Below are positions 28,656 through 39,447 of a stretch of 64,000 bases of DNA, one piece after another. The notes beneath the pieces are model-generated. The model was not told where the DNA came from and searched no databases. It was given only the letters and a program-made list of their open reading frames with translations. The DNA lies in the NCBI RefSeq assembly GCF_002093625.1, contig NZ_MRWD01000008.1, positions 41,357 through 105,356 of the forward strand. The letters are read 5' to 3'. The translations under genes and the position numbers were made by a program. Within the stretch, counting starts at the first letter, position 1, and every line of letters starts with the position of its first letter. This DNA is from Rouxiella silvae. Lineage in GTDB: Bacteria; Pseudomonadota; Gammaproteobacteria; Enterobacterales; Enterobacteriaceae.

Positions 28656-29756
28656 TTACCAAATTTTCGCCGCGAGATCTACCACCAGTTTCAACTTGTC
28701 CCACTGCTGTTGCTCGGACAGGCTGTTGCCCTCTTCGGTTGAGGCAAAGCCACACTGCGGACTGAGGCAAATCTGATTGATATCCAGATATTGTGTCGCT
28801 TCTTTGACACGCGATTCCACGTCTTTTGCCAATTCGAGACTGCCCGTTTTGGTGGTAATCAGTCCCAGAACAGCCTGCTGCTGCCCCGGCTTGATAAAAC
28901 GCAGAGGCTCGAAGCCGCCGGAGCGTTCGTTGTCATACTCCAGGAAGAAGCGGTCGATGTTGACGGTACCAAATAGAATTTCCGCTACCGGCTCATAGCC
29001 ACCTTCAGAAATCCAGGTTGAACGGAAGTTGCCTCGACACACGTGCAGGCCAATGATCAGATCATCTGGCTTGCCTTCAATGGCTTTGTTTAACACGCGA
29101 GCATAGGTTTTCGCCAAGTCTTCTGGGTTATCACCGCGTGCCAGAATTTGCTTCTTCTGATCTTCAGAGCACAGGTAGGCCCACACGGTGTCATCAAGTT
29201 GCAAATAACGGCAGCCCACGTCATAGAAGGCTTTAATCGCATCGCGATAGACCTGCGCCAAATCATCAAAATAGTCTTCCAGATTTGGATAGACATCTTT
29301 TACCGCATCGCGGTTATAGCGAAAATGCATCACACTCGGGCTTGGGATGGTCATTTTCGCGACCGCATCACCGCTGATGCTTTTTAGGAAGCGGAAGTGT
29401 TCAATCATCGGGTGGTCGCCGAACGTCAGCTTATTTACCACCTTGATGCTGCGCGCCTTAGTCTGCACACCGTTGAATTGAATACCCTGCTCTGCGTCAT
29501 AACCTTCAACGCCCTGCAGGCCTTCAAAGAAATCGAAATGCCACCACGCACGGCGGAATTCACCGTCAGTAACCACTTGCAAACCGGCTTCACGTTGCTG
29601 TTCAACCACGCGGCGGATCTCGGTGTCTTCTACTGCACGCAGTTGCTGCGCATCAATTTCACCAGACTTAAACTGTTGACGTGCTGTTTTCAGGGCTTCA
29701 GGGCGCAGGAAACTCCCGACAACTTCGGCGCGATAAACGGGATTAGACTGAGACAT
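28656..29756 (-). CDS. Cobalamin-independent methionine synthase C-terminal-like methyltransferase
   Basis: This 366-residue TIM-barrel corresponds to the catalytic half of MetE (the YxjG/YxjH type). The zinc ligands are all in place: His238 and Cys240 (GLHVCRGNF), Glu273 (FFLEYD) and Cys335 (SPQCGF). It lacks the N-terminal MetE domain, so it probably methylates homocysteine or a related thiol with a methyl donor other than polyglutamyl-folate, or in a different context. Two tandem MetJ boxes upstream (29868-29883) tie it to methionine control. It is not at this place in E. coli. Confidence 0.88.
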   Translation of the reverse strand: MSQSNPVYRAEVVGSFLRPEALKTARQQFKSGEIDAQQLRAVEDTEIRRVVEQQREAGLQVVTDGEFRRAWWHFDFFEGLQGVEGYDAEQGIQFNGVQTKARSIKVVNKLTFGDHPMIEHFRFLKSISGDAVAKMTIPSPSVMHFRYNRDAVKDVYPNLEDYFDDLAQVYRDAIKAFYDVGCRYLQLDDTVWAYLCSEDQKKQILARGDNPEDLAKTYARVLNKAIEGKPDDLIIGLHVCRGNFRSTWISEGGYEPVAEILFGTVNIDRFFLEYDNERSGGFEPLRFIKPGQQQAVLGLITTKTGSLELAKDVESRVKEATQYLDINQICLSPQCGFASTEEGNSLSEQQQWDKLKLVVDLAAKIW

Positions 29757-29867
29757 TCTTAACTCCTGGCAAACGCATCGATGAACACGTCATCGCTGCT
29801 GTTAATTATCGGGTAGCGCGACCGTGGGAATTAGTTAACATTGTTAATAATACCTTGGGGTTATTTT

Positions 29868-29883
29868 AGACATCTAGATGTCT
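29868..29883. promoter_or_regulatory. Tandem MetJ boxes
   Basis: AGACATCT followed directly by AGATGTCT. Each matches the MetJ box AGACGTCT at 7 of 8 positions, and two adjacent boxes are the minimum operator. With TTT/AAA flanks the whole is a perfect dyad. A TATTAT on the minus strand just downstream (about 29845-29850) could be the -10 of the MetE-like gene, so MetJ with SAM would block the -35 region. Confidence 0.75.
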
Positions 29884-29990
29884 AAACGGCTTTGATACTA
29901 TGCTGCCATGAGAACGCGCTAACACCAAATGACTATTTTTCACCTTACGTGAAAAAAGTTCATGTCTGCACACGGGAATTTGATATTAAG

Positions 29991-30014
29991 AAGCGGGCCA
30001 GAATAGGCCCGCTT
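29991..30014 (-). terminator. Terminator-like hairpin after phoBR
   Basis: AAGCGGGCC and GGCCCGCTT form a perfect 9-bp stem with a 6-base loop. Only a short U-poor tail (CTTAATATC) follows on the minus strand. Confidence 0.65.
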
Positions 30015-30067
30015 AAAGAGGTCTGTCTTGCAAGTTAAAGAAACGGCGTTAATTAAATAACAAAGAG

Positions 30068-31387
30068 TTATCGCCTTTTTTTAGCATTTTCAGTGGGCGT
30101 TGCGTTCACAATCAACCGGTTGGGCAGCGTGAACATAAAACGTGTACCGACGCCAATTTCGCTCATGATATCCAATCGAGAGTGGTGGTGAGTGAGGGCA
30201 TGCTTGACTATAGCCAGCCCCAAACCACTGCCGCCGGTCTGCCTTGAGCGCGCCTTATCGACCCGATAAAAACGCTCGGTCAGACGAGGAAGGTGCTGAG
30301 GCGCAATGCCCGGCCCATTATCACTGACCTGAAACTGTGCGCCCTGCGCCGTATGCTGCCAACTGACCTCAATGCGCGTGCCGGTCGGAGTGTGGTTAAC
30401 CGAGTTGTACACCAGATTCGATACAGCGCTGCGCAGCTGGTCGTCGTTGCCAAAAACCTTAAGCTGCTCGTTGATCTTGAACACAATCTCATGACGCCCG
30501 CCGCTGAGGGTTTGCACCTCGCGCTCCAGCATGCCCAACATCGTCGGAACATCGACCTTTTCCTGCAAATCAATATTGGTCGCGGCTTCGATACGAGAAA
30601 GGGTCAGCAGCTGTTTGACCAGCCCGTCCATCCTGCGCGTCTGTTCCTGCATAGTGTCCAGCGCCTTGCTGCGAAAAGGTTCTTCGAGCTTGGCGTCTTC
30701 CATCATTTCAAGATAGCCCTGCAAAACGGTGAGCGGCGTGCGCAGCTCGTGACTGACGTTGGCAAAGAAATTTCGCCGCGCGCCCTCAAGCTGGCGCATT
30801 TGAGTGACATCGCGCGCCACCATCAGCAGTTGCCCTTCAGAGTACGGCATCACGCGAAACTCAACGAAGTGGGTATTGTTGAGCTGCAACGTCAACGGAC
30901 GTGAAAATTCTCTCCCCTGGATCCAGCTACGCAGCTCGGGGTAACGCAGCAGGTTAAAAAGATGTTGGCCATTGTCTTCCGGCCAGCGAAAGCCCAGCAG
31001 CTCCTGCGCCAGTCCATTACACCAGAAAATATTGCCCTCTTCGGTTGTCAGCACCACAGCGTCGGGGAGAGACTCGGCTCCGCTGCGAAAACGTTTAATC
31101 AGCAACGCCAACTCGCGCCTTCTGCGACGGTTACGCATTTGCATCTGATTTAGACCGTAAAACAGCGGCTCCCAGCTCCACAGGCCACTGGGTGGGGTAA
31201 TGCTGCGGTCAAGCCACAGCCAGTGAGAAAGCTTGAGCTGGTTATAATAGTTCCAGCCTAGCGCTGCCAGCACTGACGCCAGCAATAGCCAAGGAAGATA
31301 ACCAATGAAAATGGCGAGGATCAGTGCAGGCAGGCAAAACATAAACAGCTCGCCGGCCAGCCGTCCCCAGGATAATCGTTCTAACAC
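30068..31387 (-). CDS. phoR: Phosphate regulon sensor histidine kinase PhoR
   Basis: PhoR is an inner-membrane kinase/phosphatase that phosphorylates PhoB when phosphate is scarce, under PstSCAB-PhoU control. The 439 residues hold two N-terminal membrane segments (about 12-50), a PAS domain (about 96-190), His213 in [21 protein letters not shown], and an HATPase domain with [20 protein letters not shown] and [14 protein letters not shown]. It lies 168 bases downstream of phoB, further than usual. The C-terminus is a few residues longer than in E. coli. Confidence 0.97.
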   Translation of the reverse strand: MLERLSWGRLAGELFMFCLPALILAIFIGYLPWLLLASVLAALGWNYYNQLKLSHWLWLDRSITPPSGLWSWEPLFYGLNQMQMRNRRRRRELALLIKRFRSGAESLPDAVVLTTEEGNIFWCNGLAQELLGFRWPEDNGQHLFNLLRYPELRSWIQGREFSRPLTLQLNNTHFVEFRVMPYSEGQLLMVARDVTQMRQLEGARRNFFANVSHELRTPLTVLQGYLEMMEDAKLEEPFRSKALDTMQEQTRRMDGLVKQLLTLSRIEAATNIDLQEKVDVPTMLGMLEREVQTLSGGRHEIVFKINEQLKVFGNDDQLRSAVSNLVYNSVNHTPTGTRIEVSWQHTAQGAQFQVSDNGPGIAPQHLPRLTERFYRVDKARSRQTGGSGLGLAIVKHALTHHHSRLDIMSEIGVGTRFMFTLPNRLIVNATPTENAKKRR

Positions 31388-31555
31388 ACAGTATCTCCGC
31401 TGTGAGTGAGTGAACTGCCTTTATCAGAATAATAATCCACTCTATTTCATTATGCAGGACGGCGACAACTAGACAACGCCCCAGACGCTTTAATACGCCA
31501 GCCAGTGGGGTGAACGAAGGCCGTCAACGCCTGTGCATTCAAAATATAAAGCTTA

Positions 31556-32245
31556 TTAATAACGGGTTGAGAATCTGTAACCCGTTCCGCGAACCGTTTG
31601 AATCATTCTATCGTGTCCGCTAGATTCCAGCGCTTTACGCAAACGGCGGATATGAACGTCTACCGTGCGGTCTTCGACGTATACGTTAGTGCCCCAGACG
31701 TTATTGAGCAACTGCTCACGGCTGTAAACGCGCTCGGAGTGGGTCATGAAGAAGTGTAGCAGTTTGAATTCGGTCGGGCCCATGTCGAGAGCCAGCTCGT
31801 TGGCCATCACGCGATGTGACGAAGGATCCAGACTTAACCCTTGCATATCAATCACTTCTTCGACAGCCATGGGAGAAATGCGGCGCATCACGGCTTTAAT
31901 ACGCGCGACCAGCTCTTTAGGGGAAAACGGTTTAGTAATATAGTCATCGGCGCCGACTTCAAGCCCGCGCACGCGGTCTTCTTCTTCGCCACGCGCCGTA
32001 AGCATCATGACAGGAATATCGCGCGTCAGCGCTTCGCGTTTGAGGTGTTTAATAAACTGAATACCGGAACCGCCCGGCAGCATCCAGTCGAGTAAAATTA
32101 ATTCGGGGTAAGGCTCAATAAGACGATTAACCGCCGAGTCGAAATCTTCAGCTTCAATGGGCTGGTAACCATTTTGCTCAAGCACAAAACAAACCATTTC
32201 ACGGATCGGTGCTTCATCTTCCACAACTAATATGCGTCTAGCCAT
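31556..32245 (-). CDS. phoB: Phosphate regulon response regulator PhoB
   Basis: This OmpR-type activator of Pho genes has 229 residues as in E. coli, starting [16 protein letters not shown]. The 17-codon upstream extension is rejected. The phospho-acceptor is Asp53 in [13 protein letters not shown], with Thr and Lys in [12 protein letters not shown] and [14 protein letters not shown] winged helix at the C-terminus ([19 protein letters not shown]) binds Pho boxes. The gene is controlled by its own product through the Pho box at 32301-32329. Confidence 0.98.
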   Translation of the reverse strand: MARRILVVEDEAPIREMVCFVLEQNGYQPIEAEDFDSAVNRLIEPYPELILLDWMLPGGSGIQFIKHLKREALTRDIPVMMLTARGEEEDRVRGLEVGADDYITKPFSPKELVARIKAVMRRISPMAVEEVIDMQGLSLDPSSHRVMANELALDMGPTEFKLLHFFMTHSERVYSREQLLNNVWGTNVYVEDRTVDVHIRRLRKALESSGHDRMIQTVRGTGYRFSTRY

Positions 32246-32294
32246 TTGATAGCCTGCCAATAAGTTAGCGAACTTAATTTTGATTTCGGGCGTC

Positions 32295-32329
32295 ATTATG
32301 CGTCAGATTTGTGACAGATTTATGAAAAA
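32295..32329 (-). promoter_or_regulatory. Pho box and -10 of phoBR
   Basis: On the minus strand, CATAAATCTGTCACAAATCTGACG is recognisable as two 11-bp Pho half-repeats (32301-32329, key parts CTGTCAC and CTGACGC), followed by a CATAAT -10 (32295-32300). It closely resembles the E. coli phoB promoter. The expected start lies near 32288. Confidence 0.85.
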
Positions 32330-32403
32330 CAGTTTCGCGTGCGACTAAGTGTAGCCAAGCCGTCATATTCGGCTCGCTGATTTGTCATAAACACGATTTT
32401 TCA

Positions 32404-32433
32404 ACGACATCGCCCGCCGTGGGCGTTTATACT
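32404..32433 (+). promoter_or_regulatory. sbcD promoter candidate
   Basis: ACGACA, 18 bases, TATACT. The -10 is strong and the -35 matches at 4 of 6, about 32 bases upstream of the sbcD ATG. Confidence 0.45.
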
Positions 32434-32464
32434 TGCCGCTTGCAACCGCCACCGCGAGACCCTC

Positions 32465-33721
32465 ATGCGACTGATTCATACCTCCGACTGGCATCTTGGT
32501 CAGTACTTTTTTACCAAGAGCCGCGCGCCTGAACATCAGGCATTTCTGACCTGGCTGATAGAACAGGTTGAGCAACATCAGGTAGATGCAGTGATCGTCG
32601 CGGGGGATATTTTCGATACCGGTTCACCGCCTAGCTATGCCCGCGAGTTGTATAACCGCTTCGTGGTCAATCTGCAAAAAACCGGCTGTCAGCTGGTGGT
32701 GCTGGCCGGTAACCACGACTCGGTCGCAACGCTTAACGAGTCACGAGAGCTGCTTTCATGCCTGAATACTCAGGTGATTGCCACCGTGGGCGAAGACCTT
32801 TCACGTCAGGTATTAACGTTGAATGACCGTCAGGGCCAGCCCGGCGCGGTGCTGTGCGCCATCCCTTTCCTGCGCCCGCGTGATCTGTTGGCCAGCCAGT
32901 CCGGACAGTCCGGCAGTGAGAAACAGCTGGCGCTGCAGGAAGCCATTGCGGCGCACTATTCTTCACTGTATCGAGCTGCGTGCGCGCGGCGAGACGCACT
33001 TGGCCTGCCCTTGCCGATTATCGCCACCGGTCATTTGACCACGGTAGGCGTGACCACGTCCGATTCAGTGCGCGATATTTATATTGGCACACTGGATGCC
33101 TTCCCCGCACAGGCGTTTCCGCCGGTGGATTATGTTGCCTTGGGCCACATTCATCGGGCGCAGAAAATCGCCAAAACCGAGCATATTCGCTACAGTGGTT
33201 CGCCGATCCCACTGAGCTTTGACGAAGCAAGTAACGATAAAAGCGTCTACCTGCTCGATTTCACCGGCGCTACGTTGAACAGCATTGAAACACTGGCGAT
33301 CCCGCGCGCTCAGCCGATGGTCATCATCAAAGGCACGCTGGCCGAAATTGAAAAGCAGCTGCTTAGTTTTCAAAATGATGAACCGCAACACCCCGGTGAG
33401 TCACAGAAGAATGTCTGGCTGGATATTGAAGTTGCGACACAGGACTACCTGAGTGATATTCAGCGCCGCATCCAGAATTTGACCGATCCGCTGCCGGTTG
33501 AGGTGGTGCTGCTCCGACGCAGCAAGGAGCAGCGCCTTCAGGGTCTGTTGCAGCAGGAGAAAGAAACGCTGAAAGAGCTCAGCGTGAGCGAAGTCTTTGA
33601 ACGCCGTCTGGCACAGGAAAATACGCCCGAAGAGGGACGTCAGCAGCGCATCCGCACCCTTTTCTCGCAGGTGTTAGAGCAGGTTGAAAGCGGGCATTCA
33701 GCGGAGGAAGGCGCACAGTGA
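32465..33721 (+). CDS. sbcD: SbcCD nuclease, exonuclease subunit SbcD (Mre11 type)
   Basis: This is the manganese-dependent nuclease of the SbcCD complex, which cuts hairpins and protein-blocked DNA ends. The 418 residues (E. coli 400) show phosphodiesterase motifs in order: DWHLG (Asp8, His10), [23 protein letters not shown] and GHIHRAQ. The C-terminal capping and SbcC-binding region follows. Its TGA overlaps the GTG of sbcC in a GTGA, so translation is coupled. It is divergent from phoB as in E. coli. Confidence 0.97.
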   Translation: MRLIHTSDWHLGQYFFTKSRAPEHQAFLTWLIEQVEQHQVDAVIVAGDIFDTGSPPSYARELYNRFVVNLQKTGCQLVVLAGNHDSVATLNESRELLSCLNTQVIATVGEDLSRQVLTLNDRQGQPGAVLCAIPFLRPRDLLASQSGQSGSEKQLALQEAIAAHYSSLYRAACARRDALGLPLPIIATGHLTTVGVTTSDSVRDIYIGTLDAFPAQAFPPVDYVALGHIHRAQKIAKTEHIRYSGSPIPLSFDEASNDKSVYLLDFTGATLNSIETLAIPRAQPMVIIKGTLAEIEKQLLSFQNDEPQHPGESQKNVWLDIEVATQDYLSDIQRRIQNLTDPLPVEVVLLRRSKEQRLQGLLQQEKETLKELSVSEVFERRLAQENTPEEGRQQRIRTLFSQVLEQVESGHSAEEGAQ

Positions 33722-36700
33722 AAATTCTCTCCCTGCGTTTTAAAAATATCAATTCACTGGAAGGTGAATGGAAAATCGATTTTACCGCCGAGCCCTTCGC
33801 CAGCAACGGTTTGTTTGCCATCACCGGCCCGACCGGCGCGGGAAAAACCACCCTGCTCGACGCCATCTGTCTGGCGCTGTATCACCAAACGCCGCGCCTC
33901 GACGTGACCCCGAGCCAAAATGAGCTGATGACGCGCCACACTGCCGACTCGCTGGCCGAGGTGGAGTTTGAGGTGAAAGGCATCGGCTATCGCGCTTTCT
34001 GGAGCCAGCGGCGCGCGGGTAATTCAGCAACCGGCAATCTACAGGCGCCAAAGGTTGAACTGGCGCTGTTGGCCGACGGCAAAATATTGGCCGACAAAGT
34101 GCGCGACAAGCTGCCGGCGATCGCCGAGTTGACCGGCCTCGACTTCGGGCGCTTCACTAAATCAATGATGCTCTCACAGGGGCAGTTTGCTGCCTTTCTT
34201 AATGCCAAGGCCAATGAGCGCGCCGAGCTGCTTGAAGAGCTGACCGGCACCGAAATTTATGGGCGGCTGTCTCAACAGGTGTTCGAGCGGCACAAACAGG
34301 CAAAAATTGACCTCGACCTGCTGCACCAGCGCGCCGCGGGTATTGAGCTGATGACTGACGAACAGCGCGGGCAACGGGAGCAGGAACGGGTGCTGCTTGC
34401 CACACGTGAGAAAGTACTGAGTCAACAAGCAGATCAACAGCAGAAGAGCCTCAACTGGCTACAGCAGTGGCAAAATATTGAGCAAAAAAACCAGCAGTAT
34501 CGCCAACAACTGCTTGAGGTTGAGCAGCAGACTGCTTTAGCAGCGCCGAAGTTACAGCAGTTATCGCGCAGTGAACCGGCCGAAAAACTGCGTCCTTTAT
34601 TGGCAGAACGCCAGCGTAATCAGCAACAACTGGCGAGTTTGCAGCAGCAAATAAACCAGCTTGCCGTTCAGCAGCAGCAAAAACAGACGGCGATGACCCC
34701 GCTGGCCGAAGGTCTGAAAAACGCTGAAAACGACCTAAAACTGCTGCATCAAGAGAAATTACGCGAAGAGAAGCTGATCGACGAGCAGGTTCAACCCCTA
34801 GATAATGCGACGGCCAAGGCTCAGGAAAAACGGAGTGAGCTGCAAAAGGATCGCGCGGATCAACAGAGCAAGCAGCAAAAAATCAGTCAGGATCGACAAA
34901 AAATCAATGCCGAACAGGCTCAGCTCGCGCAACAGAGCAGCCAGTTTAGTGCTAAAGAGGCCGAACTCACCGCCGCGGTTAATCTGCACATGCAGCAGCA
35001 GACAGCACTGGAGGCCCAGTCGCCGCTGGCCGCGCTGCGCCAACGTCAGATTGAACTAACAGAGTCGCGTCCCGTTCGCCTCACACTTTCCACGCTGAAC
35101 CCGCTTTATCAGCAGGTAACCCAGCGCATTATTAATCAGCAGCAAGAGTTGAAGACGCAACAGGCAGAGTTAACGGCCTTTGAGCAACGGCTGATCGAAA
35201 TTCGGGCACAGTTTAAACAGCACAAACAGCATCAGCTTGATGTTGAGAAGATTTTGCAGCAAGAACAGCTGATCGTCCGCCTCGAGGCCGAGCGCGCCAG
35301 GCTACAAACCGGTGACCCCTGCCCACTTTGTGGATCAACCTCACACCCGGCGATCGCTGAATATCAGGCGGTGACGCCTTCTGAAACCGCACGGCGAGTT
35401 GATGAAATGCGTCAGGAAACGGAGCGTTTGCAAACTGCCGGTACAGATCTGCGCGCCCGTACTGAATCACGTAAAGAACAGCAACTGCGACTGCAAAATG
35501 TGCTGGATCAAGACATCAAACAGCAGGCGGACTACTTCACGCAGTGGCAGCAGGCCTGTGCGACGCTCTCTCTGAGCTTCAGCCCTCAGGAAGATGACGC
35601 ACTGAAAAACTGGCTCCGCGAGTGTGAACAGGAAGAACGCAGCGTCCAGCAAACGCTTCGTCATTATGATGAGACTTCTCAGGCGCTACAGCGTGCCAAA
35701 GAGAATCTTTATGCGGCGCAAAACGAGCAGCAAAAGGTGCAGCAGCAGGTGTTATTGCTGGCAGAACGCAGCACCACGCAGCAAAAAATTCTTTCGGAAT
35801 TAGAACAGCTTGTGAAGCTGCTTGATAAACAGATCGCAGAAAATGAGCAATCATTAGCCCAACTTGGCGCGCAGCGTAAAGAAATCTTCGGTGACAGACA
35901 AATTATTCAGGTGCGCGAGCAACTGAGCCAACGGCTTAAAAGCGCGGAACAGGCCCACCTTCTGGCCCAGGAAAGCCTTAAAAACTTACAGCAACAGCTC
36001 GACCAGCTCTCGGGGCAGCTCGTGAGCCAACAGCAGCAGTTGCAACAGAGCGAAACAAGTCTGCAATTGGCTGAAATTCAATGGCAGCAGGCGCTAGCGA
36101 CCAGTGAATTTATTGATGAGCAAGCCGTGCTAAATGCCCTGATTGATGAAACATTGCGCCAGCAGTTACAGCAGCTCAAAGAGGAATTGCAGCAGCAGCA
36201 GACGCAGGTCCAAACCTTGCTACGTCAGTCGGTTGAGCAGTCTGAACAGCATTTGCAATCGCGCCCTGACGGAGTGAGCGCTCAGGAAACTGAACCCGAG
36301 ATCCTCTCCAGGCAACTTGGTGAACTCGTCGAGCAGCTCAGAACGCTGCAGCAGCGCCAGGGAGAAGTAAATAGTCAATTGTTGGATGACAGCCAACGTC
36401 AGGCCGGTCAGCAGGCGCTGTTTGCACAAATTACCCAGTCACAGGAGCAGTTTGATGACTGGAGCTATCTCAACCAAATCGTCGGTTCCAGCGACGGGGC
36501 TAAATTCCGTCGATTCGCTCAGGGATTAACCCTCGAACATTTAGTTTATTTGGCCAACAAGCAGATGGATAAACTGCACGGGCGCTATTTCTTGCAGCGA
36601 AAAACCAGCGATGCGCTGGAGCTGGAAGTGGTAGATACCTGGCAGGCGGACGCGGTACGAGACACGCGTACGTTGTCTGGCGGGGAGAGCTTCCTGGTGA

Positions 36701-36972
36701 GTCTGGCGCTGGCGCTGGCCCTGTCAGACTTGGTCAGCGATAAAACCCGCATTGACTCACTGTTCCTTGATGAGGGCTTTGGCACGCTGGATGCTGACAC
36801 CCTCGACACCGCGCTCGACGCGTTGGACAGCTTAAACGCCAGCGGTAAAACGATTGGCGTAATAAGCCATGTGGAAGCGATGAAGGACCGTATTCCGGTG
36901 CAGATCAAGGTTAAGAAGGTGAATGGATTGGGCATCAGCCGTCTGGATAATGAGTACAAAGTTAATGCTTAA
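33718..36972 (+). CDS. sbcC: SbcCD nuclease, ATPase subunit SbcC (Rad50 type)
   Basis: This SMC-like ATPase bridges and positions DNA ends for SbcD. The 1084 residues (E. coli 1048) have Walker [10 protein letters not shown] at 37-45, two long coiled coils joined by a zinc hook CPLC at 535-538, the signature [21 protein letters not shown] near 986 and Walker [13 protein letters not shown] shortly after. The start is a GTG overlapping sbcD. The coiled coils are unusually rich in glutamine (runs of QQQ), which accounts for repeated CAG/CAA-rich DNA here. A strong hairpin follows the stop. Confidence 0.97.
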   Translation: MKILSLRFKNINSLEGEWKIDFTAEPFASNGLFAITGPTGAGKTTLLDAICLALYHQTPRLDVTPSQNELMTRHTADSLAEVEFEVKGIGYRAFWSQRRAGNSATGNLQAPKVELALLADGKILADKVRDKLPAIAELTGLDFGRFTKSMMLSQGQFAAFLNAKANERAELLEELTGTEIYGRLSQQVFERHKQAKIDLDLLHQRAAGIELMTDEQRGQREQERVLLATREKVLSQQADQQQKSLNWLQQWQNIEQKNQQYRQQLLEVEQQTALAAPKLQQLSRSEPAEKLRPLLAERQRNQQQLASLQQQINQLAVQQQQKQTAMTPLAEGLKNAENDLKLLHQEKLREEKLIDEQVQPLDNATAKAQEKRSELQKDRADQQSKQQKISQDRQKINAEQAQLAQQSSQFSAKEAELTAAVNLHMQQQTALEAQSPLAALRQRQIELTESRPVRLTLSTLNPLYQQVTQRIINQQQELKTQQAELTAFEQRLIEIRAQFKQHKQHQLDVEKILQQEQLIVRLEAERARLQTGDPCPLCGSTSHPAIAEYQAVTPSETARRVDEMRQETERLQTAGTDLRARTESRKEQQLRLQNVLDQDIKQQADYFTQWQQACATLSLSFSPQEDDALKNWLRECEQEERSVQQTLRHYDETSQALQRAKENLYAAQNEQQKVQQQVLLLAERSTTQQKILSELEQLVKLLDKQIAENEQSLAQLGAQRKEIFGDRQIIQVREQLSQRLKSAEQAHLLAQESLKNLQQQLDQLSGQLVSQQQQLQQSETSLQLAEIQWQQALATSEFIDEQAVLNALIDETLRQQLQQLKEELQQQQTQVQTLLRQSVEQSEQHLQSRPDGVSAQETEPEILSRQLGELVEQLRTLQQRQGEVNSQLLDDSQRQAGQQALFAQITQSQEQFDDWSYLNQIVGSSDGAKFRRFAQGLTLEHLVYLANKQMDKLHGRYFLQRKTSDALELEVVDTWQADAVRDTRTLSGGESFLVSLALALALSDLVSDKTRIDSLFLDEGFGTLDADTLDTALDALDSLNASGKTIGVISHVEAMKDRIPVQIKVKKVNGLGISRLDNEYKVNA

Positions 36973-36984
36973 CGGCTGACGGGT

Positions 36985-37024
36985 TAATATCGGCCAATGC
37001 GTGAGAACGGATTGGCCGATATTA
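36985..37024. terminator. Bidirectional terminator between sbcC and the O-antigen ligase-like gene
   Basis: TAATATCGGCCAAT and its exact reverse complement ATTGGCCGATATTA form a 14-bp stem with a 12-base loop. Tails are short, but it lies between two convergent genes. Confidence 0.75.
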
Positions 37025-37025
37025 T

Positions 37026-38267
37026 TTAATGCTGTTTTTTCTTCATCAGCGGGAATGAAAGCGCAAGTGCAATAATGATAACCAGCACAGTATTGCTCTG
37101 AATCAGCACCGTATCCGCTATTCCAAGGATAAAGACCGGCAGCATAATAAATAAGGTGCCGTAATTTTCAAGCGCGCCCTTACGTAAAGAGAAGTAGAAG
37201 CCTGAAATAAAGAACATCATCAAAGACACAAAACCGCAGATCCCCTGCAAAGAGAAGGTTTCGAGTAAATCATTGTGCAAGTGATAAACCACATTACGTT
37301 TTGCTTCAGGATTACCCCTTTGGTATTGGTCAATGTAGTCGATGGCTTTCTTATAACGCTGGTCGACAGACTGGCCTAAAAGACTCGGTTCAATACTGTG
37401 GACTCCCGCGCTCCACATAGAGAATCTGGCTCCGATCGAGGTGTCGTTATTGGTGCTGTACTCGGTAATCTCAGTACTAATTTGTGAAATACGGTCCCAA
37501 GCGAGATACACGACCGAGGAGGCCGAAAGTACGATCACCAACACCAGTGAAATCTTTATTTTCAGACTGACACAGCGGTAATAATAGGCAAAGAACACGG
37601 CATACAGTAGGGGTGCCAATATTATTGCGGAGCGGGTTTGCGTCATGACAATCATGCCCATCGCCGTCAGAAAAGCGGCGACTAATAACAATACCGAGAT
37701 GAGTCCGTCTTTGAAACAGGCCCGGATAGCAATGATCAGCACCATAGAATAAATAACCGCAAGATAAGCACCGGTTGTGGCTGCATCCGAGGTCCACTTA
37801 TCCCTCATCCCTTCCTTACTGAGTGTTAAATCTCCGTGCCAAAGCGACATAAAGAAGCCTAGGAACATAATGATCAAGCTTAGCTTAAGAATATTTTGCT
37901 TAAGTAAAGTGCGATACTGATAAAAATAAAACAGTAAAAAAGCAGCAATCATAAACCGTTTACCGCCGGTAAAGTAATTGCTTCGAATATCACCAAACTC
38001 GGTATGCTTAAAAATCAGGCTCCAGGATAAACGGCTGGCTCCGACCAAAAACAGCGTGACAAAGAAAAAGAGTGCAGGTTTATCCAACGACTGTATAGAA
38101 CGATGTTTGTAAAAGTAAATTGCCGTGTAGATAAACGAAACATAGCTAACCAGGTAGAAAATCTTTTCGGGATAGCCACGAACGAAGAGATCCATCGAGA
38201 TGGCACAAACCAGCGCCAAAAAACTCAAATTATAGATAAAAACGGACTTTTTTGATTCAAGTATCAA
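37026..38267 (-). CDS. O-antigen ligase (WaaL)-like membrane protein
   Basis: This is a polytopic inner-membrane protein of about 413 residues with ten or more membrane segments and one large periplasmic loop (about residues 255-345 of the longer reading) containing RFSMWSAG and YHLHNDLLETFSLQG. The HxxxHNxxL-type motif is the mark of Wzy_C/WaaL proteins that transfer glycan from lipid carrier to lipid A-core or to other acceptors. I favour a TTG at 38267, because AAGGA lies 8 bases upstream. An ATG at 38318 would overlap the previous gene by 40 bases. The gene is AT-rich and probably acquired. Whether it ligates O-antigen or polymerises another glycan is open. Confidence 0.78.
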   Translation of the reverse strand: MILESKKSVFIYNLSFLALVCAISMDLFVRGYPEKIFYLVSYVSFIYTAIYFYKHRSIQSLDKPALFFFVTLFLVGASRLSWSLIFKHTEFGDIRSNYFTGGKRFMIAAFLLFYFYQYRTLLKQNILKLSLIIMFLGFFMSLWHGDLTLSKEGMRDKWTSDAATTGAYLAVIYSMVLIIAIRACFKDGLISVLLLVAAFLTAMGMIVMTQTRSAIILAPLLYAVFFAYYYRCVSLKIKISLVLVIVLSASSVVYLAWDRISQISTEITEYSTNNDTSIGARFSMWSAGVHSIEPSLLGQSVDQRYKKAIDYIDQYQRGNPEAKRNVVYHLHNDLLETFSLQGICGFVSLMMFFISGFYFSLRKGALENYGTLFIMLPVFILGIADTVLIQSNTVLVIIIALALSFPLMKKKQH

Positions 38268-38278
38268 TTTCAAGATCC

Positions 38279-39298
38279 TTACTTGTAATAGCGCAGCAGG
38301 TAATAGCTGAGGTACCATTTAATGCCGCTAAAAAAAGCTCGCTCTTTAAAACATAGCTTATACATTTTTTTAGCCTGTTGGTCCGTTCTAGGTTTATCAA
38401 ACGGCAGCGCTGACCAAGCTGACTGCTCATGCAGCCGACGGTAATACTGGGTAGCGGCCTGCTTGTTCCACTGCTGCCACGGCTTATCAATACCAGCATA
38501 GTGTAAAAAAACCGTATCTTTATCCGGCATATGTGCATAATCGGCAGATTGGTGACCCAGCTTAAAAATTTGGTTGTATTTCTGCTCTGCAAAGGCGACC
38601 TGTCCTTCCAAAACAATGTTAAGCGCGTCTTGGTCCATATAGGTAAACTGCTTTCCTCGAGATTCAAGCAGCGAAATAACGCGTTCAGTGATATGACTTT
38701 CTCGCCACTGGTGCGTATTGATCAATAAAACGCCAGAATTAAAATAATGGTTATATTTCATAGCAAGACTGGCCGCTAGTTGTGACGCAGCATGAGGTTC
38801 CTCATTCACGACGACGGCTATTTTATTTTCGCATTCAGCATGGTCAAAGAGTGCGGTAAAAGAATTAAGACAGACTATATCGGCATCCAGATACAGCACA
38901 TGACGCTCTTCGGCCAAAATGTAAGGTGCGAGGAGTCGATAATATATCGCGTGGGGAAATACGTCTGTGGCGTGTAATTCACTAAAGGCTGTTTCAGGAA
39001 GTGTATGAGTATGAATAACGTGAGAGGAACCTGCCAAAATGTTATTAAATAAGTCGGCGTATTCGTTTCCATTTTCGCGGGTAATGATATGAAAATGAAG
39101 ACAAATATTTTCACTGTTATTAATAATTGATTGAATTGCTAACAAAGCATGCCGAGTGAAACTGCCGTCGACGCCAAAAGCAATGTGGTAATTCGATAAC
39201 GCATTGTTATTTAACTCACCAAAATAAACACATTCACTAATATAATCTTTATTGCCTGAAGGATTTTTTAGGAATCGGTCTATTGTTATATTTTTCAT
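38279..39298 (-). CDS. Family 8 glycosyltransferase (LPS core type)
   Basis: The 339 residues show the GT8 fold: an N-terminal HIAFGVDGSFTRHALLAIQSI sugar-nucleotide region, the metal-binding DxD in LYLDADIVC, FNSGVLLINTHQW, and FLHYAGIDKPW near the end of the catalytic domain. A C-terminal basic helical region like that of WaaO/WaaJ/RfaJ enzymes follows. It should add glucose or galactose to LPS core at the cytoplasmic face. It precedes the ligase-like gene by about 11 bases, so they form an operon of surface-glycan genes, with base composition more AT-rich than the backbone. Confidence 0.88.
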   Translation of the reverse strand: MKNITIDRFLKNPSGNKDYISECVYFGELNNNALSNYHIAFGVDGSFTRHALLAIQSIINNSENICLHFHIITRENGNEYADLFNNILAGSSHVIHTHTLPETAFSELHATDVFPHAIYYRLLAPYILAEERHVLYLDADIVCLNSFTALFDHAECENKIAVVVNEEPHAASQLAASLAMKYNHYFNSGVLLINTHQWRESHITERVISLLESRGKQFTYMDQDALNIVLEGQVAFAEQKYNQIFKLGHQSADYAHMPDKDTVFLHYAGIDKPWQQWNKQAATQYYRRLHEQSAWSALPFDKPRTDQQAKKMYKLCFKERAFFSGIKWYLSYYLLRYYK

Positions 39299-39447
39299 CG
39301 CTAATCTTCAGGGCACTTAACTTGGCTGTATTTTATGAATAATAACATGGCTCTGGAGGCAATACGAGTCAGGAAATGTAGCTGTTTAAATTTTGTATAA
39401 TTTCAATGCATCTGAGATGGCCAGGCCGTAGACATTGAAAGCAGCGT

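Larger units (their letters stand above)
29757..30067. other. 311-base gap between phoR and the MetE-like gene
   Basis: From left to right this holds the MetE-like promoter region, the MetJ boxes, an AT-rich hairpin (TTTTTCAC 29936-29943 with GTGAAAAA 29949-29956) and the phoBR terminator hairpin (29991-30014). No ORF is supported. Confidence 0.6.

Noticed and set aside
34430..36400. CAG/CAA-rich repeats in sbcC as a repeat array
   Set aside because: Irregular glutamine codons of coiled coils; no fixed repeat unit or spacers, so neither CRISPR nor tandem array.
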